64,000 nucleotides of DNA from contig CP073750.1 in NCBI GenBank assembly GCA_024398135.1, positions 3,038,001 to 3,102,000 on the forward strand, in the 5' to 3' direction. The notes below the pieces were generated by a model, which saw nothing but the letters and a program-made list of their open reading frames with translations, searched no databases and was not told where the DNA came from. Below, one piece after another: positions 15,440-24,774 of the stretch; position 1 is the stretch's first letter, and every line of letters begins with the position of its first letter. The translations under genes were made by a program, and so were the position numbers. The DNA is from a bacterium SCSIO 12643 (GTDB taxonomy: Bacteria > Bacteroidota > Bacteroidia > Flavobacteriales_G > Salibacteraceae).

Positions 15440-16924
15440 ATGGAATATCATCATATATCAAGTAACGAGATTTCAGTAGCAGATGTAATCGCGATTGTAA
15501 AGAGTGGAAAGAAGTTAAAATTGTCAGATGATGCTGCACAAAAGATCGAAAAGTGTAGAAACTTTCTGAATGAGTATTTAGAAAAATCTGATGCTCCGGT
15601 TTACGGAATTAATACTGGATTTGGCTCTTTATGTGATACTACGGTTTCGAAAGATGAATTGTCTCAGTTACAATCTAATTTGGTGATGTCACACGCTTGT
15701 GGAACTGGAAGCGAAGTCCCTCAGGAAGTGGTGAAAATCATGTTGTTGCTTAAAATTCAGGGATTGTCTTATGGCCATTCCGGAGTTCAATTGAATACGG
15801 TAAATCGTTTAATTGATTTCTATAACAATGATGCTTTACCTGTAATTTATACACAGGGTTCTTTAGGTGCTTCAGGTGATTTAGCACCATTGGCACATTT
15901 ATCCTTGCCTTTGTTAGGATTGGGAGAGTTCAACTATAAAGGGAAGAGAGTAGAGGCTCAAACGGTAATGGATACTTATGGCTGGGAAGTCATTAAACTA
16001 AAATCCAAAGAAGGTTTAGCCTTATTGAATGGTACTCAGTTTATGAGTGCCTATGGTGTGTATTCGTTATATTGGGCTAAAGAACTGTGGAACAAAGCTA
16101 ACAAGATTATGGCTGTTTCTATGGAAGGGTTTGATGGAAGAATAGAACCGTTTAGTGATTTGCCACATTTGGTAAGAAAACAACCGGGACAGTTAAAGGT
16201 TGCTAGAATAATCCGTGAGTTGACGGATGGAAGTGAATTGATTTCCAGAACTAAAAAGCATGTTCAGGATCCTTATTCGTTTAGATGTGTGCCACAAGTG
16301 CATGGAGCAACTAATGATGTGTTAGAATACGTGGAAAAAGTAGTAACGAATGAGATAAACTCTGTTACGGATAACCCAACGATATTTCCGGATGAAAATC
16401 AAATTATTTCGGCAGGAAATTTCCATGGACAACCATTGGCGCTGGCATACGATCAATTGGCTATTGCAATGGCAGAAATGGGTAGTATCTCAGAACGAAG
16501 AGTATATAAATTGATTTCAGGTACCAGAGAATTGCCTGCATTTTTAGTGGCTAACCCAGGGTTGAATTCTGGTTTTATGATTCCACAATACACAGCAGCA
16601 TCTATAGTAAGTCGTAATAAATCTTTATGTACACCATCATCGGTAGATACAATTGATTCATCTAATGGGCAAGAGGATCACGTAAGTATGGGAGCTAATG
16701 CAGCGGTAAAAATGTATGATGTGGTTCAAAATACGGAGCGTGTATTAGGAATAGAACTATTTGCCGGAACTCAGGCTTTAGAGTTTAGAAGACCTGCAAA
16801 ATCAAGTGATACGATAGAAAAACTTGTGGCTGATTTCAGAGAAAACGTTGCATTTGTGGATGATGATAAAGTCATGTATTCTGAAATTGAAAAAGCAATT
16901 CAATTCGTAAAGATGATGGAATAG
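15440..16924 (+). CDS. hutH: Histidine ammonia-lyase
   Basis: 494 residues. It deaminates histidine to urocanate, the first step of histidine catabolism. The MIO cofactor triad Ala144-Ser145-Gly146 lies in GSLGASGDLAPLAHL; YGINTGFG carries the catalytic Tyr55; SHACGTG (84-90) has the His expected of histidine/tyrosine lyases rather than the Phe of phenylalanine lyases; FHGQPLALAYDQ and QEDHVSMG are further family blocks. No hutU, hutI or hutG is nearby; instead it follows hisS directly. Tyrosine ammonia-lyase activity is the main alternative, but the sequence looks like a standard HutH. Confidence 0.92.
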   Translation: MEYHHISSNEISVADVIAIVKSGKKLKLSDDAAQKIEKCRNFLNEYLEKSDAPVYGINTGFGSLCDTTVSKDELSQLQSNLVMSHACGTGSEVPQEVVKIMLLLKIQGLSYGHSGVQLNTVNRLIDFYNNDALPVIYTQGSLGASGDLAPLAHLSLPLLGLGEFNYKGKRVEAQTVMDTYGWEVIKLKSKEGLALLNGTQFMSAYGVYSLYWAKELWNKANKIMAVSMEGFDGRIEPFSDLPHLVRKQPGQLKVARIIRELTDGSELISRTKKHVQDPYSFRCVPQVHGATNDVLEYVEKVVTNEINSVTDNPTIFPDENQIISAGNFHGQPLALAYDQLAIAMAEMGSISERRVYKLISGTRELPAFLVANPGLNSGFMIPQYTAASIVSRNKSLCTPSSVDTIDSSNGQEDHVSMGANAAVKMYDVVQNTERVLGIELFAGTQALEFRRPAKSSDTIEKLVADFRENVAFVDDDKVMYSEIEKAIQFVKMME

Positions 16925-16957
16925 GGCAAAAAAAAGTGTCTTTATATCATTTGCCCG

Positions 16958-17002
16958 ACTGATCTCAATCAGTTAGTACAAGTCATATTAGGCTTAAATT
17001 TG
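16958..17002 (+). promoter_or_regulatory. FNR/CRP-like site and promoter of the universal-stress gene pair
   Basis: A palindrome ACTGAT-CTCA-ATCAGT (16958-16973) resembles the FNR box TTGAT-N4-ATCAA. A perfect -7 box TAAATTTG follows at 16995-17002; the palindrome covers the place where TTG would sit, and no TTG is present. The centre is about -41 to -43 from the expected start site, the class-II activator position. Anaerobic or redox control of the stress genes is inferred. Confidence 0.55.
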
Positions 17003-17066
17003 AGAAGCGTGTAAAGCTATTGATAACCAGTGGTTGATGTGCGTTTTGATTTTTTAAACTTTTCTC

Positions 17067-17852
17067 ATGGCTTTAAAACAAATTGTAGTTCCCCTTGATG
17101 ATACTGTAGGTGGTTTAAGTGCATTTCGATTTGTACTAAATAATTTTGGTAGTGAAAGAAATGTCCTAAACATACTATGGTTAGGTAAAAGATGTGTCCA
17201 TCCTGAAAAGGCAATTGATGTCAAATTGCCAAATTCAATGGCAAAGTTGGGGGTTTTAAACAGTGATTATCGTTTGAAGATCAAGAAGATTCTGGAAACG
17301 GAGTTTGCAGATATTCGAACGAATATCAATGTGATTACTATTGATCATTTTACGCGCAAACAAGTAACTTCCTATTGTAGTTTTTCAGATATATTGATTA
17401 GTACATATAATGTTTATAAAAAGCATTTGTTTCCATTATTTGAGAATTATTCAGGAGGGAAGAAATATGCAAAAGTTTGTTGTCCCAAAGTGATCGTTTC
17501 TGAAAAGTTCGATCATTTGGAGAATATTATTTTGATCAAGACAGATCAGATTAATACCATTGCTACGGTAAAACAGTTTTGTCATGTGTATAGTGATAAG
17601 TGTTATGATGCGAATCTAAACTTACTGGATTTACAGGAGTTTAGTGAGCGTGGAGGTGTGTTTAATTCTCAAAAATTACTGGTGGAATACCTGAAACAAC
17701 ACACACCAAGCCCTGCTATTTATCCGTATTCGGGAGAAGCACCAGAGCAATTGGCCAACATTTTAAATTTAAGTAATAATACTCTTTGGGTGAGTCCTCT
17801 TGAGAGTGTAGAAGAATTACAATTCATGACGCAAAACGTTATGGTGAACTAA
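17067..17852 (+). CDS. Divergent universal-stress-protein-like protein
   Basis: 261 residues, no signal peptide. The start MALKQIVVPLDDTVGGLSAF mimics the beta1-alpha1 opening of UspA domains, and a second half begins near HLENIILIKTDQINTIATV, suggesting two Usp folds. The ATP-binding G-x2-G-x9-G(S/T) motif is missing, so nucleotide binding is doubtful. It precedes a canonical tandem UspA gene by 36 bp and shares its FNR-like promoter, which supports a stress-adaptation role. Family membership is inferred from context and weak pattern only. Confidence 0.6.
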   Translation: MALKQIVVPLDDTVGGLSAFRFVLNNFGSERNVLNILWLGKRCVHPEKAIDVKLPNSMAKLGVLNSDYRLKIKKILETEFADIRTNINVITIDHFTRKQVTSYCSFSDILISTYNVYKKHLFPLFENYSGGKKYAKVCCPKVIVSEKFDHLENIILIKTDQINTIATVKQFCHVYSDKCYDANLNLLDLQEFSERGGVFNSQKLLVEYLKQHTPSPAIYPYSGEAPEQLANILNLSNNTLWVSPLESVEELQFMTQNVMVN

Positions 17853-17888
17853 TCAGAATTAGTATTTTTATCATAAAATATTTTAAGT

Positions 17889-18713
17889 ATGAAAGTCCTC
17901 GTTCCAACCGATTTTTCAAGCAGTGCAAGACTTGCGTTTGATTATGGTTATCAGCTCGTTAAAGGAGAAGAGAATTTAGAATTTGTTTTGTTGAACTCAT
18001 ACGAAATGCCTTCAGGAGCATCAGCCGGAGGAGTGATGATGAGTTTGGAAGAAGCTATGGCGAAAGAATCTGAAAGGGATTTAGCCTTGGAATTGAAGAA
18101 AATGAACGAGAAGTATCCGGATTTAAAGATTACAACTGTATCCAGATATGGAACTTTGGAAAATTCTATTGCCAGAACCAATAATGAGGAACATATTGAT
18201 TTAATCGTGATGGGTACGCATGGTGCGAGCGGATTGAAGAAGGCTTTGATAGGAAGTAACACTCAAGCAGTTATTGAAAATGTAGTGCGTCCGGTAATTT
18301 CTGTACCATCAGAGTGGGAGGTTAAGGATGTTAAGAACATTGTGTATGCTACCGATCTAAAAGAACTACAAAATCTGGAAACATTAGAGCCAATTAATGT
18401 GATCGCGGATTTAGCTGATGCGACTATTCATATTGTATATGTGACTGAAAATGCTTCTGATTTTGATTTGGAAAATGAAGTTACCAAGTTGCCTTTGCAT
18501 TCATTTTTTAAAGATAAAACAGTAAAGTACAAGGTGATTGAGTGTGATGACGTTGCGGAGGGAATTGATTCTTATGTAAGCGAAATCTCTGCTGATATGG
18601 TGGTGACTATTCCCAAAGAAGTTTCATTTTGGCAGAAGTTATTTAAAAGATCTGTAACGGAGCATATGGCATTTCAAAGTAAAGTGCCTTTATTATCGCT
18701 AAAGGATCAATAA
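17889..18713 (+). CDS. Universal stress protein, tandem UspA domains
   Basis: 274 residues. The first domain begins MKVLVPTDFSSSARLAFDYG and holds the ATP-binding motif GTHGASGLKKALIGSNT; the second begins IVYATDLKELQNLE and has lost that motif. Cytoplasmic proteins of this class respond to growth arrest, low oxygen and redox stress. It is second in a two-gene unit and followed by a bidirectional terminator, so the FNR-like box at 16958 probably controls it. Confidence 0.9.
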   Translation: MKVLVPTDFSSSARLAFDYGYQLVKGEENLEFVLLNSYEMPSGASAGGVMMSLEEAMAKESERDLALELKKMNEKYPDLKITTVSRYGTLENSIARTNNEEHIDLIVMGTHGASGLKKALIGSNTQAVIENVVRPVISVPSEWEVKDVKNIVYATDLKELQNLETLEPINVIADLADATIHIVYVTENASDFDLENEVTKLPLHSFFKDKTVKYKVIECDDVAEGIDSYVSEISADMVVTIPKEVSFWQKLFKRSVTEHMAFQSKVPLLSLKDQ

Positions 18714-18735
18714 TCAAATAGAGAAATTATTAGAC

Positions 18736-18768
18736 AAAAAAATATCCGCTAAAAGCGGATATTTTTTT
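18736..18768. terminator. Bidirectional intrinsic terminator
   Basis: AATATCCGCT / AGCGGATATT with A-run before and T-run after, between the convergent usp and outer-membrane efflux genes. Confidence 0.93.
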
Positions 18769-18791
18769 GTCTAATTTATTTTAAACCGGAA

Positions 18792-20240
18792 CTATTGTTG
18801 TCCCGGAATTTCATTTGGATCTAAATTGTTTTCTTCCGCTGATTTCTTTTCAGCTTCTGAAATCCAACCACCACCTAAGGCTTTGTATAAATCTATGTAC
18901 GATTGAAATAAAGCTTTTCTGGTAGAGGATAAAGAAAGTTCTGCTTCAAAAGCATAACCTTGCAATGTAATTACTTCCAGATAACTGGTCACACCTTTAT
19001 CGTATCTGTATTGCGCTAAAGTTTGTGCGTTTAATGCAGATGCGGTTTGATATTCTCTAGCTTTGAGCTCAGTCGTATATGTGGTAATTGAAATCAAAGC
19101 ATCTTCTACTTCTTTAAAAGCAGTGATAACTGTTTTTTCATAGTCATATTTGGCTTGCTCTGTTCTTGCTTTTTCAATTTCCACACGTCTTTTGTTTTTA
19201 CCCCATTGGAAGATTGGCCCAGTCAAAGTAGCTCCTGCATTCCAGGCAAAACCAACACCATTAATAGTGGATAGCTGACTGGATGCACCACCCAATAAAC
19301 TGGTTAAACCAATAGAAGGGAATCGCATAGCCTGAGCGACTCCAATTTGAGCCATTTGCGCATGATACTTAGCGGCACTAAATCCAATATCCGGTCTTCT
19401 TTTCAATAGTTCAGATGGAATTCCTGCTGGAATCGTTGGTGGAATATTTTGATCCTGGAGCTCAATACCGGTTAAAATATGCTGTGGATTAGCACCTAGC
19501 AAAACACTCATTTTGGTTTCTTCAAAAGCTATAAGTCTTTGGTATTGCGGAATAGCCGCTAATGCAATGGCATATTGTAATTCTGCATTGTTTAGATCGA
19601 TTTCAGGAACAAGTCCGGCTTCAAATTTTTCTTTAATGATGTTGACATTGTCCTCACGCAATAACACGGTATTCTGTGCAATTTTCAAGCGCCATTTGTA
19701 ATCCAATATAGAATAATAAGAAGACGAAACATCCGAAATTAAAGAGATTTGAACCGTTCTTCTTGCAAACTCATTTGCCAAAAGATCCGCTTTAGCTCCT
19801 TCAGTTGCTCTTCTGTATTTTCCCCAGAAATCAATTTCCCAACTTAATCCCATTCCTCCAAATACATTGGAAGTAGGGTCAAGAGTTACGAACCCATTGT
19901 AAGTCCCGTAAGTTCCTTGTCCTTGATATTTAAACTCGGGCCAGGTTTCTCCTTTTTTGAAACCTACAATAGCACGAGACTCTTCAATTCTCGCAGCCGC
20001 AATCAACACATCTTTATTAGAATCTAAAGCAGTGCGAATTAAAACGTTTAGCGTGGTATCACTAAACATCTCCCACCAGGAAACATTTACAGTGCTATCG
20101 GTTTGTAAGGAATCAAAAACATAGTGTGCATTTGTTTTTGGAGTGGGTTGTGAAAAATCTGGCCCAAACTTACAGCTTGATAAATTAGCGATTAACAGCG
20201 ATAACAAAATCGGATAGAGAATGTATTTTAAGTTTTTCAT
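18792..20240 (-). CDS. RND efflux outer-membrane lipoprotein, TolC/NodT family
   Basis: 482 residues with a lipoprotein signal (lipobox ANLSSC). Two OEP repeats are expected: WWEMFSDTTLNVLIRTAL and the SNKDVLIAAARIEESRA helix open the first, and RRPDIGFSAAKYHAQMAQIGVAQAMRFPSI the second; the DLYKALGGGW end is typical. It forms the outer-membrane duct of a tripartite drug efflux pump. Its start overlaps the pump gene's stop by 4 bp, so it is the last gene of the operon adaptor-pump-duct. Confidence 0.93.
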   Translation of the reverse strand: MKNLKYILYPILLSLLIANLSSCKFGPDFSQPTPKTNAHYVFDSLQTDSTVNVSWWEMFSDTTLNVLIRTALDSNKDVLIAAARIEESRAIVGFKKGETWPEFKYQGQGTYGTYNGFVTLDPTSNVFGGMGLSWEIDFWGKYRRATEGAKADLLANEFARRTVQISLISDVSSSYYSILDYKWRLKIAQNTVLLREDNVNIIKEKFEAGLVPEIDLNNAELQYAIALAAIPQYQRLIAFEETKMSVLLGANPQHILTGIELQDQNIPPTIPAGIPSELLKRRPDIGFSAAKYHAQMAQIGVAQAMRFPSIGLTSLLGGASSQLSTINGVGFAWNAGATLTGPIFQWGKNKRRVEIEKARTEQAKYDYEKTVITAFKEVEDALISITTYTTELKAREYQTASALNAQTLAQYRYDKGVTSYLEVITLQGYAFEAELSLSSTRKALFQSYIDLYKALGGGWISEAEKKSAEENNLDPNEIPGQQ

Positions 20241-23200
20241 GATTGTGCCTCCTCTTCTAATTTAGCTTGAGCGTCTCTTTTTTCAGTGTATTTAAATAGT
20301 TTTCCAATGGCAATAAACAGCATTGGATAAAAGAATACTCCCAGGAATGTAGCAACTGACATACCTCCAAGCAGTGCCATTCCCATTACTTTTCTGGACT
20401 CTGCTCCGGAACCGGAAGCAATTACCAATGGGAATACCCCAAGAATAAATGAAAATGCAGTCATCAAGATAGGTCTGAACCTGGATTTGGCTGCAGATAA
20501 TGCCGCTTCGGTTAGGCTCAAACCTTTCTGGAATTCTTCATTGGCAAATTCCACAATCAGAATCGCATTCTTGGCGGCCATACCAATTAACATCACAAAT
20601 GAGACCTGAGCGAAAATGTTATTCTCAAAAGTTGGACTGATTAAACGTCCGAGGTACAAGAATAAAAATGCGCCAAAAATCGCAAATGGAGTTCCCAATA
20701 GAATACTTAAAGGTAATGACCAACTTTCGTATTGCGCTGCCAAAATCAGGAATACGAAAACTAAAGAGAAGGTAAGGATAGCTCCTAATGAACCAGAGGC
20801 TTTGTTTTCCTGATATGACATGGCATTCCATGATGTAGTCATATCTGCTGGAAGAACTTCAGCAGCAACTTCTTTCAAAGCATTCATCGCTTGTGCAGAT
20901 GTAAATCCCGGAGCTGGACCTCCCGTAACTTCTACAGATCTAAACAGGTTAAATCTGTTGGTGTAATCGGGGCCAGAAACCGGTCTTACGGTTGCCAGAG
21001 TAGACAGAGGAACCATATCACCCTGATTATTTTTAATAAAGAAGTTATCGATTTGTTTTTCGTCTACACGATATTCAGGTTCCGCCTGGATATACGTTTT
21101 ATAAAGTCTACCAAAACGCGTAAAGTCATTAACATAAGAACCTCCCATAAATGCACCAACGGTTTCGTATAAGTCATTTAGGTTGATTCCAAGTTTTAAT
21201 GCTTTTTCTTTATCAATGTCCATATAACGTTGCGGTACATTCGCCTGGAAAGTGGTGAATGCTTTTCCAATCTCAGGACGTGCATTGGCGGCAGCTACAA
21301 ATTTCATGGTTTGTTCGGCCAGATAATCCGGAGTATTACCACCTTTATCCTGAATCATAATACTGAAACCGGATCCATTACCGAGTCCTGGAATTGCCGG
21401 TGGACCGAAGGCGAATACTTGCCCGGCATTAATCTGGGTGACCAGTAACATATTGACTTTGTCAATGACTTGTTGTGCCGTAAGATCTCTTTTGTCCCAT
21501 GGTTTTAACGAAACGAATAAGAATCCGTTATTGGATGCCATGGAAGAAGAAAGTAAACTGTATCCTGTGGCGTTGGTTACGAATTCAATTTCCGGAAGTT
21601 CCATAAGGATTTTTTCAGCTTTCTTAGAAACTTCAAGTGTACGTTGAATCGATGCAGCATTTGGAAGCTGTACGTTTACCATGAAGTAACCCATATCTTC
21701 TTCAGGAATAAATCCTCCCGGAACCAGGTTTCCAAAAAATCCGGAGCCTGCAGTTAAGATTACGATAAATATCACCCCACGTTTGATTTTACGGGTTACG
21801 ATATTTGTAAAAGACATATAGGATGTCGTTGTTTTCCCAATCCATTTATTAAATACTTCGAAGAACTTACCTAACGGACCTCCATAAGGTTTTGGTTCTT
21901 GAAGTAATAAAGAACATAACGCTGGACTCAATGTCAATGCATTTACAGAAGATACAATCACAGATACCACAATGGTAATCGCAAATTGTTGATAGAGGAG
22001 TCCGGTTATACCCGCCATCCCAGCAACCGGGATAAATACGGCAACCAGTACTAATGTTGTAGCGATTACCGGAGCAGTTACTTTGGCCATCGCATCCAGT
22101 GTGGCTTCTTTGGCAGTCATCCCCGCAGCAATATTTACCTGAACCGCTTCAACCACTACAATCGCATCATCTACTACAATACCAATAGCCAATACCAGAC
22201 CGAGTAAGGATAATACATTAACGGTAAAACCTAAACCAGGGAAGAATATGAATGCACCAATTAGGGAAACCGGAATAGCTAAAGTTGGAATTAAAGTAGC
22301 TCTCCAATCCTGAATGAATATAAATACCACCAGTACTACTAAAATAAGTGCAACAATCAATGTAACGATAATATCTTTAATACCAGCTGTAATTGGGGCT
22401 GTTGAATCCAATGAAACATCATATTTGATGCTGTCTGGAAATTCTTTCGCAATATCAACCATTTCAGCACGGATGTTCTCGGCAAGTTCCACCGCATTAG
22501 ATCCAGGTGCTTGATATGTTGCGATAATCGCTGCTGTTTCACCATTAAGACGAGGAATCATGTTATACATTTCCACACCGAGCTTAACAGTTGCGATATC
22601 TTTAATTTTTACCTGTGCGCCATCCGGATTGGTACGTACTACAATGTTTCCGAATTCCTCTTCAGAATTAAAACGCTCTGGTAAACGTACGGTATAGGTA
22701 TACTCCGTTCCAGGTGGAGCAGGTTCCGCACCAAATTTACCACCGGGTACAATTAAGTTTTGCGAGTTAATTGCTGCTTTAATTTCCGGAACGGTAATTC
22801 CCAATTGAGATAATCTATCCGGCTTCACCCAAATACGCATAGAATAGTCGGATGCTCCAAGTACATCTACACGCCCGATACCTTTAATTCTGGCTAAGCG
22901 GTCTTTAATGTTAATTAAAGCATAGTTCCCTAAGAAATCCTGATCATATCGACCATCAGAGGTCAAAGTAACCAGCAATAGAATATTCGGTAATGATTTT
23001 TTAGTAGTGACCCCGAATTTAGTTACATCGGCCGGTAGTTTGGCTGTTGCAGCCGATACACGGTTTTGCGCCAGTACCGTATTCATATCCGGATCGGTAC
23101 CTACATCAAATGAAACCTGAATGGTCATTGTACCATCATTCGAGTTGGTTGATTTCATGTAAATCATATTATCCACACCATTCATCTCCTGTTCCAGAGG

Positions 23201-23401
23201 TGTAGCAACAGATTCTTCAACGTTTAACGCATTGGCCCCAACATATGTTCCACGAACTTCAACAATTGGTGGGGTAAGGTTAGGATACTGTTCAATCGGT
23301 AGATCAACTACAGAAACAGCACCCACAATCACAATCACGATTGCAATTACAATTGCAACGATTGGTCGGTGTACAAAAAAGTTTCCTTTATTCTCTGCCA
23401 T
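20237..23401 (-). CDS. RND multidrug efflux pump, HAE1 (AcrB-like) family
   Basis: 1054 residues. Typical AcrB features: N-terminal FFVHRPIVAIVIAIVIVIVG helix, VDLPIEQYPNLTPP, the proton-relay acidic pair Asp411-Asp412 in AIGIVVDDAIVVVEA, the GSGFS-type docking region, and 12 predicted membrane helices with two large periplasmic loops. It exports drugs, detergents or dyes using proton flow. It is the middle gene of the operon: 8 bp after the adaptor gene and overlapping the outer-membrane gene by 4 bp. No local TetR- or MarR-type regulator is present. Substrates cannot be predicted. Confidence 0.95.
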   Translation of the reverse strand: MAENKGNFFVHRPIVAIVIAIVIVIVGAVSVVDLPIEQYPNLTPPIVEVRGTYVGANALNVEESVATPLEQEMNGVDNMIYMKSTNSNDGTMTIQVSFDVGTDPDMNTVLAQNRVSAATAKLPADVTKFGVTTKKSLPNILLLVTLTSDGRYDQDFLGNYALINIKDRLARIKGIGRVDVLGASDYSMRIWVKPDRLSQLGITVPEIKAAINSQNLIVPGGKFGAEPAPPGTEYTYTVRLPERFNSEEEFGNIVVRTNPDGAQVKIKDIATVKLGVEMYNMIPRLNGETAAIIATYQAPGSNAVELAENIRAEMVDIAKEFPDSIKYDVSLDSTAPITAGIKDIIVTLIVALILVVLVVFIFIQDWRATLIPTLAIPVSLIGAFIFFPGLGFTVNVLSLLGLVLAIGIVVDDAIVVVEAVQVNIAAGMTAKEATLDAMAKVTAPVIATTLVLVAVFIPVAGMAGITGLLYQQFAITIVVSVIVSSVNALTLSPALCSLLLQEPKPYGGPLGKFFEVFNKWIGKTTTSYMSFTNIVTRKIKRGVIFIVILTAGSGFFGNLVPGGFIPEEDMGYFMVNVQLPNAASIQRTLEVSKKAEKILMELPEIEFVTNATGYSLLSSSMASNNGFLFVSLKPWDKRDLTAQQVIDKVNMLLVTQINAGQVFAFGPPAIPGLGNGSGFSIMIQDKGGNTPDYLAEQTMKFVAAANARPEIGKAFTTFQANVPQRYMDIDKEKALKLGINLNDLYETVGAFMGGSYVNDFTRFGRLYKTYIQAEPEYRVDEKQIDNFFIKNNQGDMVPLSTLATVRPVSGPDYTNRFNLFRSVEVTGGPAPGFTSAQAMNALKEVAAEVLPADMTTSWNAMSYQENKASGSLGAILTFSLVFVFLILAAQYESWSLPLSILLGTPFAIFGAFLFLYLGRLISPTFENNIFAQVSFVMLIGMAAKNAILIVEFANEEFQKGLSLTEAALSAAKSRFRPILMTAFSFILGVFPLVIASGSGAESRKVMGMALLGGMSVATFLGVFFYPMLFIAIGKLFKYTEKRDAQAKLEEEAQS

Positions 23402-23409
23402 AGCTCCGA

Positions 23410-24561
23410 TTATTTAAGATCAAGATTGAACGGCACTATATTCGGAACGACTTTAGAACCTCCCTGAACTTTTTGAAGGCCTTCGAAAACGACTTTTTCT
23501 CCATCTTTAAGGCCTTCTACAATTTGCCACGCACTGTTGGTTTTTTCTCCAACTTTAACCTGTCTTGGTTCTATGGTATTGCTATCGGAAATAACCATAA
23601 CCGAGTATTGTCCCTGAGTTTCAATCACACATCTCTGTGGAACCATAATTGACCCTTTGTCATAAGCAAATAGGATTTGAACTTTTGCATATAAACCTGG
23701 TCTTAAGATTTTGTTTGTATTTGGGAAACTCGCCTGAACCAAAATCGCACCTGTTGATGTATTGATATTTCGATCTACGAAATCAATTCTTCCAGTATCC
23801 GGATAAGTGCTCCCGTCAGATAATTTTAATGTGACTTCAGCTCTTTCGCTTTCCTGTGTATTATCCAGAGATTCTTTTCTGTTTACAAATGCTTTAACCA
23901 ATGTCAGATATTGGGCTTCTGATAAGAAGAACTGTACACGCACTGTATCTAATCTTGATACAGTATTTAGAATAACTGGATTTGGATCTCGACCAACATA
24001 TTCGCCAACTCTGGCAGCAGTTCTACCAATGATTCCATGAATTGGTGAACGCATTGTTGCATAACTCAGATTGATTTCGGCCATATCCAGGTTAGCTTTT
24101 GCCGCATCTAGATTTGCCTCAGCGGCATCTCTGGTCGCCTGAGCAGCGTCAACATCAATCTGTGAAACAGCTTTGGTATGTGCAAGTGGTTTATAACGAG
24201 CCAACTCGTTCTCTGCATTTACCAGTTTAGTTTCTGCTTCAGCCACTTTACTTTGTGCTGCTGCAACGTCTGCCATAAAAGGTTGCGAGTCAATAGTGTA
24301 TAGTAATTGTCCCTTTTGAACCATTTCCCCTTCGTTAAAATCTATTGTTTCTAAGAAACCTTCCACACGCGCTCGAATTGGAATATCCTTATATCCATAA
24401 ATGGAACCCACGAACTCGCGATAAATAGGTAAGTCTAATTTGAGCGCTTTGATTCCATCAACGGGTTGTGGAGGCATGGCCTGAGGCGCTTTTTCTTTAC
24501 AAGAATTTAAAAAAAGTAAAGAAGCAAATACTAAACTAGAAACAGAGTAGATTTTTTTCAT
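23410..24561 (-). CDS. RND efflux periplasmic adaptor (membrane fusion protein, AcrA-like)
   Basis: 383 residues; lipoprotein signal with lipobox FLNSC. Visible are the lipoyl/barrel-sandwich half motif (RARVEGFLETIDFNEGEMVQ, KGQLLYTIDSQPF), a long coiled coil (about 95-165, heptad-rich AEAETKLVNAENELARYKPL) and the beta-barrel GRTAARVGEYV and GLYAKVQILF blocks. It bridges the pump and the outer-membrane duct. First gene of the three-gene operon; a TATATTTG -7 box at 24674-24681 on the minus strand gives a leader of about 105 nt. Confidence 0.94.
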   Translation of the reverse strand: MKKIYSVSSLVFASLLFLNSCKEKAPQAMPPQPVDGIKALKLDLPIYREFVGSIYGYKDIPIRARVEGFLETIDFNEGEMVQKGQLLYTIDSQPFMADVAAAQSKVAEAETKLVNAENELARYKPLAHTKAVSQIDVDAAQATRDAAEANLDAAKANLDMAEINLSYATMRSPIHGIIGRTAARVGEYVGRDPNPVILNTVSRLDTVRVQFFLSEAQYLTLVKAFVNRKESLDNTQESERAEVTLKLSDGSTYPDTGRIDFVDRNINTSTGAILVQASFPNTNKILRPGLYAKVQILFAYDKGSIMVPQRCVIETQGQYSVMVISDSNTIEPRQVKVGEKTNSAWQIVEGLKDGEKVVFEGLQKVQGGSKVVPNIVPFNLDLK

Positions 24562-24673
24562 CGGTATATATTTTTATTCTCTAGAATTAATTCATTTGAT
24601 GCTATGTAAAAACTTGTTTGTAAGTGTATTAATTTTTGTGTGTATAGCGTCATAACATCAAAACTAATCAATA

Positions 24674-24681
24674 CAAATATA
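24674..24681 (-). promoter_or_regulatory. -7 box of the RND efflux operon
   Basis: TATATTTG on the minus strand matches TAnnTTTG. No clear TTG at the usual distance, so an activator may be needed. Confidence 0.45.
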
Positions 24682-24721
24682 ATTGAGCATTTATTATATC
24701 TAATAGAAATTAAATGGAAAT

Positions 24722-24753
24722 AAAAAAAGCGATCACCGTAGCGATCGCTTTTT
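24722..24753 (-). terminator. Intrinsic terminator of the DUF2723 gene
   Basis: AAAAAGCGATC / GATCGCTTTTT with an 8-nt loop and A/T runs on both sides, 22 bp past the DUF2723 stop codon. Confidence 0.85.
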
Positions 24754-24774
24754 GAATAAGATATGGTTATGATT

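Noticed and set aside
16924-16956. GGGCAAA ... TTTGCCC as the hutH terminator
   Set aside because: Seven-bp arms with a 19-nt loop and no U-tract; not a credible intrinsic terminator. The nearby FNR-like palindrome explains the region better.
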